From CALMFT01 sp964563595 (GTDB lineage: Bacteria; Patescibacteriota; Gracilibacteria; Absconditabacterales; Absconditicoccaceae), in contig CAZLWR010000006.1 in the NCBI GenBank assembly GCA_964563595.1, positions 1 through 39,118 on the forward strand: 39,118 bases of DNA, written 5' to 3'. Made by a program: the position numbers and the translations under genes. Positions 21,056 to 31,505 of the stretch are shown here, one piece after another. Positions within the stretch are counted from its first letter, which is position 1; each line of letters starts with the position of its first letter. A model generated the notes under the pieces. The model did no database searches, was not told the origin of the DNA, and worked only from the letters and a program-made list of their open reading frames with translations.

Positions 21056-21083
21056 TTGACTTATAAAGCACATAGAGTATAAT
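21056..21083 (+). promoter_or_regulatory. Promoter of the PilX-like gene
   Basis: TTGACT at 21056-21061 and TATAAT at 21078-21083 with a 16-nt spacer, 45 nt before the ATG at 21129. This is among the best sigma-70-type matches in the window and separates the pilin-like gene from rlmE. Confidence 0.6.
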
Positions 21084-21128
21084 AAAGCCGCCATAAAGTG
21101 ATATTTTAGATTTGTCGTTATTGTTTGG

Positions 21129-21989
21129 ATGAAAAAAATTTCTAGACCCAGGGCGTCTATCCTCATCGTGACTCTTTTCCTACTGATCATTACATGACTG
21201 ATCGGGGTTATTGTAATGGCTTATATTAGGAGTATGCTAGCGTTTACTAATACTTTTCATGATTATCAAAGAGCTTTTTATCTTGCAAACGCTGGTCTGG
21301 AGTTGCAGCTTGTGAAAGCTAGGAATCATGGTTTTGGGTACGAAGATGAGATTTTATCAGGCAGTAAAACCATAGCTAATAATATTGAATGCGAAACAAG
21401 AAGATGCGGTTTTGTTGCTAGCTTAAAAACAAAAAGCTATGTGACTTCGCAGACTGAGGAAATAACGAGTAATGTAATTAGCTGTAGCACTATCGGCTAT
21501 ACGACAAATTCCAATAAGCTTATTTCTAGTCTTTACCTTTTTGAAGATGAGAAGAATAGAGACGATCAAGACGAAGGAGAATTGGTTTCGGACAGAAAGC
21601 TTATAAAGATCAAAAATACGAATATTGTGATCAGGATACAATGATTGAGTTCTTACAGGCTTGCATTGCAGGCAAGTGATGCAGAGGGCGGTGTTAGTAA
21701 CTTTGATAAAATAGTTGACTTGAGTACTGATAGTGTGGATCTGATTGATTATCAAGCGGACTTTTTTACGCAAATTCCTGATGATCATCAAGTAAGAGTT
21801 AAGATCATAAATGACCTTAAACAAGAGGGTACTGTTTGTTTTGAGGTAAAGCCTTGATGAGAAAAAATACCCTGATTTCATCAGCTTATCAATAGTATTG
21901 GGTATTTCAATAATACTACTGTAAGACTTCAGGCTGTACAGACAAATATTCCAGGAGACGAGCAAGATCTAGCATGATGAAACGTTTAG
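21129..21989 (+). CDS. Type IV pilus minor pilin, PilX-like, 286 aa
   Basis: Basic N-terminus (MKKISRPRAS) followed by a hydrophobic helix (ILIVTLFLLIITGLIGVIV) and then the PilX hallmark DYQRAFYLANAGLEL, the segment after the pilin helix that reads 'RAFYLAEAGLE' in the PilX_N family. The rest is an extracellular domain with Cys residues (ECETRRCG, ISC, TVCFEV) that may form disulfides. TGA codons give Gly at the helix and near the end (KPGGEK, LAGGNV). Stop TAG 21987-21989. The usual prepilin Glu5 is not evident. It probably belongs to the pilus used for attachment or motility; mscS follows 66 bp downstream. Confidence 0.75.
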
Positions 21990-22055
21990 TATTTCATATA
22001 GACATTTTCTTGCGTTATTCTCAACTTATCCTTATAATAAGGCATTGATTACAAT

Positions 22056-22931
22056 ATGATTGTACCGATGTCTTTTTCTCTATCTAGCATTATTCCTTAT
22101 GTTATCAAGTTTCTCTTTAGCTTGGGTTTCGTGTTATTTTTGGTCTTGGTGGCAAAGTTGGTATCAAAAAGGGTGAGTTACTCTGTGCATAACAATGATC
22201 TAGAAAACACTGCTTATAGTGAAAGATTGGCAGAAATGATGGGTGGTGTCACCTATTGGGGTATGATTACTTTTGCGGTTATGGTATTTTTCCAAATGAT
22301 GGGTATCAATATTTGATTTTTGATAACCTGATTGACGTTTTGAATCGGTTTTGCGATAAAAGAAATCTTAGGAAATATGTTTGCAGGTATCATGATTATG
22401 ACTAATAAGAAATTTGCTATTGGTGATATTGTGCAGTTTCAAGGTTGATTGGATTACTTCGGTAAAATTACTGAGATTAATATTCGTTATACCGTCATAC
22501 AGACCTTTGATCACAGAAAAGTTATTGTTCCAAATATTATACTTGTTAGTAATTTTGTAAAAACCTTTAGTACTGAAGAGGTGATAAAAGTTGATGTCAG
22601 TATAGATGTAGGTTTCCAGGACGATCCAGCAAATGTTTGTGACCTTATCAAAGAATTCCTAGGGACCAAGCCTTATATTGTTCAGAAAGAAAGCATTAAA
22701 GTCATTGTTTCGGGAGTGTTTCATTCCGGTTATAGTTTGAAGATGTTTTTCTACATTAAACCATTAGGAAAATTCGGCCTTTTAAAGGCAAAATCTGATA
22801 TAAAGAAAGAATTATTGACCTTATTCGATAAGTACGGATGGACCTATCCTCGAGATCATATCGCCATCACTACTGATAGGGCTGATAAATGAGTCCTAAG
22901 CACTATGCTGTATGCTTTGGGGAAGGTTTAA
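22056..22931 (+). CDS. mscS: Small-conductance mechanosensitive channel, MscS family, 291 aa
   Basis: Releases solutes on osmotic downshock. Two N-terminal spans (residues ~10-33, and ~67-86), the pore helix region with GFAIKEILGNMFAGIMIM, then the beta domain: KKFAIGDIVQF, GKITEINIRYTVIQTFD, VIVPNIILVSNFV, and an alpha-beta C-terminal domain (VDVSIDVGF...LTLFDKYGWTYP). Gly residues in the pore region are partly TGA codons. TATAAT at 22033-22038 lies 17 nt before the ATG. The 3' end (TAA 22929-22931) overlaps the end of the convergent yidD-fmt gene by 29 bp. Confidence 0.9.
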
Positions 22932-24168
22932 GATACCCTCTTTTCCGCTCATCCCGTGTTATTGTTTTTTTTCCTTCTGGTTTCAGAAAGAGTTGGGTTA
23001 CTGCGGGATTTAGATTATGTTTATTATCTACTAATAATGCAGATTTTGTATTCTCGTATTTTTTCAGGTCAACCTCCAAGCTTTCAATGATCACTCTTTT
23101 GTCTTTGTATAGAAAGTATATCTTTGGTCGTCAGTAGTAGGCATTGTATGTCCTCAGTACTTGCTCTAGGCTACTAGTAAATATATCTAGCTGTCCTTGT
23201 TCTTTTTCTATTTTCTGTGTGAAAGTTGCTTTGTTGTTATTTTGAGGCACCGCTTGTATTTCTCACTTCGCAAATTGCTCAAGTTTTGCATTCACAAAAT
23301 CTGGTCAAACACTTGCAAAGATTTCATAGAGTTGGTCTGCGTGTATTCAGGGGTTCAGATCGATTTCCTTGATGGCGACAATATCTCACTCATCTAGGCC
23401 TGCACTCATTACGATGAGAGTAATGCCGGTCTTTTGATCTCCATTGAGTAGGGTAGTTTGGATGGGTGTTGCTCATCTGTACAATGGCAATAATGATCGG
23501 TGAATATTTATTGGTGCGATAGTTGGAATATCTAAAATATGCTGAGGGACTACTTTCCCATAAGCAGTTACTACAAAATAATCTGGATGCAGATTGTGCA
23601 ACCATTGATGAAATTGCTCTCCTTCTCATGGCCACTGTTTACTGTTGAGTTTTAGCGTTTGAGGAGTTTGAATAAATGCATCATTCACTATTCATGTCTC
23701 TTGCATGAACTTGAGAGCAAACTTTTTAATAATACTGGGTTTCACTTCTAGGCCTCTGCCTGATGGCTGATCTGGTTGGGTGACCACTCCTACTACCTGG
23801 AATCTATCGTCTTTCCAGAGAGCTTCCAAGAAGGGAACTCAAATAGGCGCAGATGAAAAAAAAACCACACGTAAAGCTTTGGAGTCCATAACTTTTCACT
23901 TTTTTGCTTTTTCATTTTTTTCTGGTACGGGGTCGATTATTTTCTCACTTCCTGCCGTGCATTCACTTACCCTATCTATGATGGGAATAATAGATTTAAA
24001 GAATCAAAATCTTTCTAAGTATTCCAGTGCATATTGTGAACAATGCGGTTCATGTCTACATACTCTGCCTTTCAACCAAAATCTTGGTAATCACTTATCA
24101 GGAGAAAGAATAAGCTGATAAAGCTTGATGAGATGTATTGAGAGATAAGTAAATACCTTGTTTATCAT
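22903..24168 (-). CDS. fmt: YidD-Fmt fusion: membrane insertion factor plus methionyl-tRNA formyltransferase, 421 aa
   Basis: Read with TGA as Gly, one frame without TAA or TAG runs from ATG 24166-24168 to TAG 22903-22905. Residues 1-~82 are YidD: LIKLYQLILSP, then CRHEPHCSQYALEYL, ending in IIDPVP. After a Lys-rich linker (EKNEKAKK) one TGA and two codons lead to residue 94, Met, where Fmt begins (RVVFFSSAPIGVPFLEAL). Fmt has its catalytic Asn221 and His223 in INIH, Asp259 in GLDEGDI, and SLLPLYRGATPIQ. Fmt formylates Met-tRNA for initiation. The only thing between the two proteins that would be a stop in other bacteria is that TGA. An internal start at 23889 could still give separate Fmt. 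The C-terminus carries a basic extension. Confidence 0.88.
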
Positions 24169-24200
24169 TACGTTGTATGATTGCTTAATAATTGTTTAAT

Positions 24201-25280
24201 TTAATCATCATCTCCTGCTACTTCTAGTGCTCCTTTTTGTGCTGCCACAATACAGGCATCAATCAGAGGTCAGATATTTCCTAGCATGATATAGGGCAGA
24301 TTTGATCGAGACTGCTTGATACGATGATCAGTAATACGATCTTGTGGGTAGTTATAGGTTTTGATTTTTTCTGATCTTTCTCAGGTCCCCATTTGTGATC
24401 ATCTTGCTGCTCTTTCTTCAGCTTGTTTTTTATCTTGTTCTATTTGATAGAGTCTGGATTTGAGCACAGATCGTGCTTTATCTTTGTTTTGAAGTTGGGA
24501 TTTGGAATCACCAATAGTGACGATAGTACCAGTAGGTATATGTCTCAATCTTACTCAAGTTTGATTTTTGTTCGCATTTTGTCCTCAAGATGAGCTTGCT
24601 GCATAGGTATCCATCTCGACTTCATTTGGATTAATTTCAAAGTCTATGTCTTCCACTTCGGGCATAATTGCTACAGTAATGGTACTTGTATGTACTCTGC
24701 CTTGAGATTCTGTCTCAGGTATTCTTTGTACCCTATGCACTCAGGACTCAAACTTCATTCTACTATATACTCTTTCTCAGCTTATTTTTACTATAACTTG
24801 TTTAACTCAACCTATGTCAGACAATTGCTGTTCTATTACTTCTGATTTCCAACCCATCATATCCGCATACAGTGTATAGCATTTCCAAAGCTGTGCCGCA
24901 AATAAACCTGCTTCGTCACCTCATGCTGCTGGTCTAATCTCTAGATAAATATCTTTATCATCATTGGGGTCTTTTGGTAACATTTCTTGCGTCAAGAGTT
25001 CCTCTAATTCTTCTAGTTTCGAAGCAGATTCTGACAACTGTGTTTTTGCGAGCTCCAGCATATCGCTATCTGTCTCTGAGCTCATAATCTGCTTCGCTTC
25101 TAGACTTTCATGATATACTTTGTGATAGGTCTTTGATAAGTCATAAAGCTTTTTATCGCTATTGAGTTGACGATTTACCCTTGTTAGTTCTTTGATATTT
25201 GAAAAAATTTCTGGCTTATAGAGCTCTTCTTGTAACTTTTCATATGCTGTAATGATCTCATTACATTTTTCAATCAACAT
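24201..25280 (-). CDS. prfA: Peptide chain release factor 1, 359 aa
   Basis: Recognises UAA and UAG. Helical N-terminal domain (residues ~1-100), then IRPAAGGDEAGLFAAQL, the codon-reading PET (PxT) motif in RVQRIPETESQGR, the catalytic GGQ at 232-234, and GTGERSEKIKTYNYPQDRITDHRI near the end, the Arg residues of DRITDHR being CGT. The first Gly of GGQ is itself a TGA codon, so the gene could not be expressed in a cell where UGA is a stop. ATG 25278-25280, TAA 24201-24203; length matches the family. No RF2 gene is in the window. The start overlaps the end of the PrsW-like gene by 20 bp. Confidence 0.96.
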
Positions 25281-25926
25281 GATCTATAACCTGATTATCA
25301 ATAAATAATCTATCTGCTTTGTATAGCAAGAATGCCAAAAGATAGTATCCACCTATAATGAAAATAATACTGATTGCTAGATAAGATGTAGCTAACGATC
25401 GATTATATACCACATGTAATCCTATGCCCATAATAATTCCCAAGATAACAAGATAGAGACGACTATTTTTTGGATTTAAGACATACAAATAGGTTCCATA
25501 GCCGATAATGCCTGTAAATAAGGCATGCATGACTGTATTGGTCAATAGCCTGCTTATCCCGATTCATGCAATACTAGCTCCTCGTGAGTAATAAATATAC
25601 AATATATTTTCTATGATTCCAAAACCAACGCCGCACAATAGTGCATTGCTTATATAATCTGATGCTATATGCGGTCTTGGACTAAGTTGTTTTGCAACAT
25701 AACTGGAACTATATTTACTGAGTTCTTCAATAGTTGCTTTGGAGACTATTCATTGTAAGGCAAAGAAATTAACAATTCACCATGATTCGGCAGCCGCTAT
25801 AATTCAATAGATAAAAATACTTTTTAATCCTGCTTGTTTTTTAAATAGCTCCTTATAAAGCCATATCCAAAAATAGGCAGAGAGGATATTGATAGAAAAT
25901 ATAATAAGAGCTATGATGATAGTCAT
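25261..25926 (-). CDS. PrsW-like intramembrane protease, 221 aa
   Basis: Multi-span membrane protein with the PrsW motifs: EELSK (EExxK, residues 67-71), GVGFGIIENILYIYYSRG, TVMHALFTGIIGYG, and GLHVVYN. About six to seven spans. In Bacillus, PrsW cleaves the anti-sigma factor RsiW; the target here is unknown. ATG 25924-25926. Read with TGA as Gly it ends at TAA 25261-25263 and overlaps prfA by 20 bp; a standard reading would stop four codons earlier. Several membrane glycines (YG-I-I, SWG, LQG) are TGA codons. Confidence 0.82.
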
Positions 25927-25988
25927 GAGAGTACAAGATATATCCTAATAAGTAGTAAGGCGATATACTGATTATTATGTGTATTTCT

Positions 25989-26144
25989 TTACTCTTCTTC
26001 TACCTCAATGGTGTCAATCGTGCTTACAAACCCCTTTCCGTACTTACTCTCCAGTGCTTTGTACATGACGTCCAAAATCTCGTCTTCTGGTGTTGTATCG
26101 GTTTTTATTTCCAGTTCTATAATGAGAGTCCTCAACTTTGCCAT
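25989..26144 (-). CDS. Small acidic protein, 51 aa
   Basis: ATG 26142-26144 to TAA 25989-25991. Sequence starts MAKLRTLIIELEIKTD and ends EVEEE; a strand-helix-strand layout with an acidic tail. It lies between the TPR protein gene (29 nt) and the PrsW-like gene (62 nt) on the same strand, which supports a real gene. No family recognised; without TGA codons. Confidence 0.55.
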   Translation of the reverse strand: MAKLRTLIIELEIKTDTTPEDEILDVMYKALESKYGKGFVSTIDTIEVEEE

Positions 26145-26173
26145 TTATGTCTAAGTCAGCTTATATAAATTAA

Positions 26174-27241
26174 TTACTGTATCTTTTGTAACTCACTTTT
26201 AACTCTTTGATTAAGGGGTTCTAAAGCATTCATTTTGAGCAACGTTTTGTAGTAGAGTTGTATATTATTGGTTTCTTTGTATAGTTTTCCTAGTATTTCT
26301 ATATACTCAAATTTTGTTGGTCTTAAATCTACGGCTTTTTCCATAAGTTCTATGCATTCATCTATTTTCTCTAGGTTGTATTTGATTTCCGCAAGAGTCT
26401 GGTAGTACTTTGGATTTTCTGGTTTTAATTCTTTTGCCTTACCAACTAGATATTCTGCGGCTTGGGTATCCCCTAGTTCTAGATTAATAAAGCCCAATTT
26501 GTATAAAGCTTTGTCGTCTAATTCATTGGAAAAATGAAGTTTTTTATATATGGTTTGTGCTTTTTTGAAATCTCTGTTTTCGATATATCGATCTCCAAGA
26601 AGGGTATTAAAATATTCCTCTTCTGGGAAATGGATAGTTGCTTCTACTAGTTTTTTTTCATAATCTACTCGTAATGCTCTTGTTTTTAGATTCTCAATTT
26701 CATGTTTAAGTACTTCGAAACGTGATTTTTGTTTATTGATAGTCTCTAGGTTGGTTTGCGTATTGTATATCTCGACCGTAGTTGTTGTTGATACTTGGCT
26801 AACTTCGGTAGTCTCACCCCTCTCTGCTAATGGTTGAACTTCTGTGGTTTGAATGATCACTTCGGTTGTTTCTATGACGCTGCTCACAATGCTTTCTGAA
26901 TCATCATTTCCTGAGTTGTTCCTTTCTCTTTCCTCCAGCTTGTTTGCTATTTGTGCCTGGGGAGAGAGCTCTGCGTCAATATGTTGCAGTAGCTTTTGCT
27001 CAATATCGTTATTGATAAACACTTCTATCTGCTCTTCAGGTAGCTCTTCTTCTTGTTTTATGTTTGTCTTTATCTCATTTTCTCTGGCTAGAGCGGCTAG
27101 TTTTCTGCGTTCGTGCTGTTCTTCTATAAGCATTTTGAAATACTCGAAAATGTTATAGAATACGCTTCCTATGATGATGCAACCCGTAAATATCCATAGA
27201 TATATTTCGTATGGTATCAATTGTGTAATAAGCTCTTTCAT
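26174..27241 (-). CDS. Membrane-anchored TPR protein, 355 aa
   Basis: One span near the N-terminus (residues ~13-29, YLWIFTGCIIIGSVFYNIF), a charged coiled-coil-like stretch (LIEEQHERRKLAALARENE), a Glu/Thr-rich low-complexity linker (~120-160), then four or so TPR repeats from ~210: NTLLGD-x-YIENRDFKKAQ, ALYKLGFINLELGDTQAAE, YYQTLAEIKYNLEKIDEC, YIEILGKLYKETNNIQ. TPRs are protein-binding scaffolds, here most likely in the cytoplasm. It has no TGA codon in 355 codons, unusual in this window. Same strand as the genes on both sides. Confidence 0.82.
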   Translation of the reverse strand: MKELITQLIPYEIYLWIFTGCIIIGSVFYNIFEYFKMLIEEQHERRKLAALARENEIKTNIKQEEELPEEQIEVFINNDIEQKLLQHIDAELSPQAQIANKLEERERNNSGNDDSESIVSSVIETTEVIIQTTEVQPLAERGETTEVSQVSTTTTVEIYNTQTNLETINKQKSRFEVLKHEIENLKTRALRVDYEKKLVEATIHFPEEEYFNTLLGDRYIENRDFKKAQTIYKKLHFSNELDDKALYKLGFINLELGDTQAAEYLVGKAKELKPENPKYYQTLAEIKYNLEKIDECIELMEKAVDLRPTKFEYIEILGKLYKETNNIQLYYKTLLKMNALEPLNQRVKSELQKIQ

Positions 27242-27295
27242 AAATTTAAATAATGAATAATCAGATAATTATAGGCTTATAGTGTGATAATTTTG

Positions 27296-28264
27296 CTAAA
27301 AAAGTCAACTGAATGTGGAATTCGAAGATTCTTTTACGGATTGCATTTTTTTTACATCTCTCGCTAAATTTACAAACTCTTCTTCGTTAAAACGATATTC
27401 TTCTCAGTCTATAAAAAATTCTCCAAATTTATAGAGATAAAGTAAAACACCGAGAGTCATTTTAACATCTCACTTACAATATTCTTTTACTTTTTTTAGA
27501 GATTCTTTATTACCCGTCCCGAGCCGGTCTTTCAGCAGGTCTGCACCTTCGGTTCCTCAGCCGGAAAGAGTTTTTTGTAATCCAACCAATGCTGTAGCGA
27601 CTTTGTTCAATCCCATCCTTTTATTGGTGAGATTCCGTAGATAATAGAATAGATCTATGGATTTTGCATGTAATCTCTCGACGATCTCGTCATCATAGCC
27701 AGCATTATAGGCTGCTACTATATTATCAAATCCTATATTGTTAAATCCAACAATATATCCATCAAAATCTAGTAGAAAATCTACGTATTTCTTGATCGCT
27801 TCCTTTTCTATGTATTTAAATTGTTTATCAAAAGATGGCTCCGTATCGCATGAATTTATGGTATAACCTAATTCAAATGCTAATCCTTTTAAATTAGTGG
27901 TTGCATATAATGTTTCTATATCATATGTTATATAAGGCTTTCACATGATTGTTCTAAATCCTCCATCTTGATATTCTTTGAATAAAGTTTCTAATAAACT
28001 ATCTCCTTTGGGTATTTGTTTATCACTTTTAAGCTTACTGTTCAGATATTTTATCACCTCGTCATTTACTTGAAGTTCTATTTTCTCTCTCTCATCCACG
28101 AATACATAAGAAATTGTTTGGTCCGCTTGAACGCATTTAGTAAATCTAAATACGGGGTTTGTGCCATCTCGATAATAAGTTTGATTTCAAAACGTGAATT
28201 GTGACTTTAGAAAATCTTTTATATTGCCTGCGTTCTCTTGTCTAAAAATTTTTTTTAAGTTCAT
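27296..28264 (-). CDS. DnaQ/RNase H-like 3'-5' exonuclease domain protein, 322 aa
   Basis: DEDD-type nuclease fold. Seen: YITYDIETLY (Exo I, Asp and Glu), GFNNIGFDNIVAAYNAG (Exo II, Asn-x-x-x-Phe-Asp), and KKVKEYCKGDVKMT (Exo III, Y-C-x-x-D), the arrangement of the PolB-exonuclease-like and YprB-like families. A ~100-residue N-terminal part of unknown fold precedes it. CGG in KD-x-LGTGNKE, just before Exo III, stands where relatives often have Trp. ATG 28262-28264, stop TAG 27296-27298. It could degrade DNA or RNA; the substrate cannot be told from sequence. Confidence 0.75.
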
Positions 28265-28370
28265 GAAAAAATCTCCTCCAAAGGTTTGTAAGGTGTCTCG
28301 GGTGTAACGTTTGTACAAAATAGAAACTATAAAAATAGTAAATAAACAACGCTATTTGTAGGATCGATGT

Positions 28371-29207
28371 CTATGAACCGGGATTGCAATCTTTCATTGC
28401 TCAGCCTGCTCATGCTTTTGTTGATATGTCTTGGTAGTCGGTTTGAGCTTTTTGTAATTGGTCCCTGATTTCGGCATTTTTTTGTTGGCTATAGATATTC
28501 ATGGACTCTTGTAGGGTTGATTTTGCTTGTCCATTTACCACTTGAGTTGAGGCATCTATCCTGTTTTGTTGAGTCGCAACTGCTGTACGTGTAATGTCTT
28601 CCAGGCAGGAGTTATACTTCGTATTGAGTGCTATTGTTTTGGTTCATGCAACTGTTTTTACAACTTCAGAGTTAAAATTGAGTCCTCGTGCTAAATCACA
28701 CAGTGCTAGATATTGGGCATATAATCACGTAGATCATTCATATATTCATTGATACCTTGCTTTGCTAGCATTATATACTCCATCTCGATCCCGTATCGCT
28801 TCATATTGATTTTGTAGTAATGAAGGTATAGTTCCTTCTTGTGTTGTGGTTATACTAATTGATTTTGTAACAAGCTCTTTAAACTTTAGTCAGTCATCAC
28901 TACTTTTTAGTCAGATGGTTTCGGCCTCTCCTTCTAATTTCTTGAGTCCTATCCAAATAAGATGATCAAAAAAATAAGCTGATTGTGGGACGGTCTCATC
29001 GGGTCTCATGGGTGGACAATTGCTACGCATATTGGCATAGGCTTTCTCGATGTCTTCTTTGGTAAAGAATCAAAAATCTGTCATTGCGATTTCTTGCAGT
29101 TGCAAGTTACAGTCATTGCGATATTCTTCCTGTGAAAAACCCTTGATTGCAATTCGTCATGCACCGCAACAAACAAGAAGGAGAGTGTATCTTATCCAAT
29201 GTTTCAT
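28371..29207 (-). CDS. Exported Cys-containing protein, 278 aa
   Basis: N-terminus MKHWIRYTLLLVCCGAG resembles a signal peptide, possibly with a lipobox-like Cys pair. The mature part has regular Cys residues (NDCNLQ, RSNCPP, LALCDLA, NSCLED, KDCNPG), probably disulfide-bonded, and is otherwise helical (a Gln-rich stretch from ~220). Start ATG 29205-29207 overlaps the end of dus by 16 bp; stop TAG 28371-28373. Many TGA glycines; CGG and CGA in EAI-x-D-x-DGVYN. Family not recognised. The genes upstream are dus and the amidase. Confidence 0.65.
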
Positions 29208-30304
29208 GCCAGAAGTGGTTTAAAATAATGGTCAATGAGTTCAATTAGCTCGCGATAATGACTTATAGTAGCTGCTGATCTTTTGAATTCTGCATTTCCT
29301 GGCAGTCCAGTAACGTACCAAAATAAGTGTTTTCTAAATTCTATAAGACTGTACCATTTGCCGTTTTCAGAAAATACTTCTGGATTTATAGTGTTGCTTT
29401 TGATTCCCGCAATAATCTTATCGAGGTCTTCTGAAGTGGGTTGGATGAGTCTTTTATTGATACTATCAAATGAGTTTGTATGAGTAAAATACCATTCATT
29501 TGCAAGACTAAGATGTAAGTGCTTCATAGCCGTATCGTATACTTCTCATATACTTGGAGAATAACTAACTAGTGCCCATGGAGAACACATTGCTGCTTGT
29601 CCAAGCATAATTCAATCCAATAATGATAAGTATGGTAATCAATCATCTACGGATTTCAATCATCAATTTCAGATTATTTTTACATCATGCAAATTGCGTC
29701 TTATGAGTTCTTCTTTGATATTTAAAATGAAATCTCGATCCACTTCGCCTGAATGCGATTGTTTATAAGTGCGTCCATGGATAGTAATCATATGACAACA
29801 ATAGGCTGACTCGATAATAAAATTAAATTGTTCTTTTTTGTCTTCGAGCGTAAGTCACGCACGAGTTTTTATAGAAAAGGGCCTGTTGATTGATTCACTG
29901 AGTTGTTTAATAATAGTGAGTGTTTGTGGACGACAGCGTAGCATACCTGAACCAGCTTCGCAAGACATGATGCGAGGGGAGGGGCAACCTATATTAAGTT
30001 CGATACCTGTGAAATCAGGATATTTTATATCAATATCTATGGCTGTTTGTAAAAGACTGTCATGGTTTCATCAGTATATTTGTGCTATAAGAGGGGACTG
30101 TCATACTGTACTAAGAAGATGTCTTGTGAGTTTTTCTGGGTTTCTAATATATCCTTCTGCGGACATAAATTCCGTGAACAAAGAAAAATTGTAGGAATCT
30201 TTGTAGCTATTTTGCTTATTATAAAAAATATCAGAGCATATTGTCCTGTAAGCGTTATTGGTAATGCCATCCATGGGGGCCAAGGCAATAATAGGATTTG
30301 GCAT
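29192..30304 (-). CDS. dus: tRNA-dihydrouridine synthase, 370 aa
   Basis: FMN enzyme reducing uridines in the tRNA D loop with NADPH. Seen: IALAPMDGITNNAYR at the start, IYGDETMTVLQTA, ELNIGCPSPRI with the catalytic Cys, SIKTRAGL, HMITIHGRTYKQ, and IIGNGGLKS with GIMLGQAAM, covering the TIM barrel; the C-terminal helical domain follows. A TGA after HLLSTV and several others give Gly. ATG 30302-30304; under this code the frame passes the TGA near 29204 and ends at TAA 29192-29194. Lies 39 nt behind the amidase gene. Confidence 0.9.
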
Positions 30305-30343
30305 TATTAATATATGTTAATATCGCTAAAGTATAATATAAGG

Positions 30344-31234
30344 TTATTTTGTGCGAATCATTCTCTTCTTGACCTGTACATGGCCAAGTTCTTTTGCGAC
30401 ACTTCGTTTAATAGTTGGTAATAAGTCATAAAGATTTTTTCCTGGGCAGGAAGTGCTTCCTACGTCTGTATGTCAGACTATGCTATCTCATTGAAAATTA
30501 TAAACATAAGGCAATTTACCTTTCTCGTTAAAGCCGTGATAAGTTACTTTTTGTAGGGGGTTGATCTTGTAGGTGTGCCCCAGGGCTGTTAGAAGTTTTA
30601 TAAGAGCCTGTACTTGTTCTTTTGTGGGTAGTTCCTTATCAAAATTTCCTAATAAGCTGATTCAGATCGAATCGGTGTTATTCCAAACTGCATGTGCAGC
30701 AACGACATCTGCACCTCAGTATCTTCATTCAAATATCGTACCTGAGGGTCATATAAGATAGTTGTATCCTATGTCTCCCCGTCATCTTCCAAATGTATGG
30801 AATTTGTATATTTCTTCTACGACCTTTCTTTCTTTTTCTATACTATCCAATCCTGAGTTTGATTCTGCTGTGTGATGTACAACTATCTTTTGCTTACTGT
30901 ATTTATAACTGAGGGGTCGTTTCAACCAAGATCATTGAGCACTTTGTTCGACAACCTTGTTTATATGAAACTCTTTTGGAAAGGCTTTGATAATGTAATT
31001 CTCTGCTATTTGAAACTTCTTTTGATACTCTGTTTGCTTGCTGGGCTTGTATTCCACGGTATCAGATGCAATTGATTTGGGCACATATACTCTTCGTGAT
31101 TCATCTGCTCCTCGATTTTTACGAGTGACTATAGATAGGTTATCCAAGAGATAATTTGCTGATGTATATAACGTACTAAGGGCACTAGTTACGATTATGA
31201 CACCCACCAAAGAGTATAATTTTTTCCTGTTCAT
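30344..31234 (-). CDS. N-acetylmuramoyl-L-alanine amidase (PGRP/Amidase_2), membrane-anchored, 296 aa
   Basis: Cleaves the bond between muramic acid and the stem peptide. N-terminal anchor at residues ~7-24 (YSLVGVIIVTSALSTLYT), a ~95-residue Lys-rich stalk, then the domain: KIVVHHTAESNS (first zinc His), FHTFGRG-(CGG)-GDIGYNYLIG, GRYGGADVVAAHAVWNN, SIGISLLGNF, and IVGHTDVGSTSCPGKNLY (last His and Cys ligands). The RGW-G-DIGYN motif is written AGA TGA CGG GGA, both reassigned codons side by side. First gene of the long minus-strand cluster. In a host-attached cell it may act on its own wall or on that of the host. Confidence 0.92.
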
Positions 31235-31470
31235 GTGTTTATTGAGAAGTAATATTGGTAACGAATAACTATCTAGAGCCCTATTTCAATTTCTTTGATT
31301 ACTCGGTTTGACAATCTTATATGATTTCTTTCCGATTGAAGTGCTAACCTATTAACAAGCAAATGACTACTTATGTCAATAAGATAGATTACTTATTTCC
31401 AAATGAGAATTGTCTTGATTGGCCTAATGGGTGATTTTGTCTGCTTATCTTGTATTCCTAGGATTCCTGA
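31235..31470. other. Intergenic stretch without a visible gene
   Basis: AT-rich spacer between the divergent amidase gene and the structured RNA candidate. I see no frame with coding character on either strand and no repeat. It should hold the amidase promoter on the minus strand. Confidence 0.6.
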
Positions 31471-31499
31471 TTATCATAGGCCTAGCTAAATGCTATATA
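31471..31499 (+). promoter_or_regulatory. Candidate promoter of the structured RNA
   Basis: TTATCA at 31471-31476 (four of six matches to TTGACA) and TATATA at 31494-31499, spacer 17 nt, with TG two bases upstream of the -10 box. Transcription would start near 31506, just ahead of the series of hairpins. Confidence 0.4.
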
Positions 31500-31505
31500 G
31501 GTCAC

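Noticed and set aside
23780..24118. Plus-strand open frame of 112 codons
   Set aside because: It lies opposite the YidD-Fmt junction, where the minus strand has conserved motifs.
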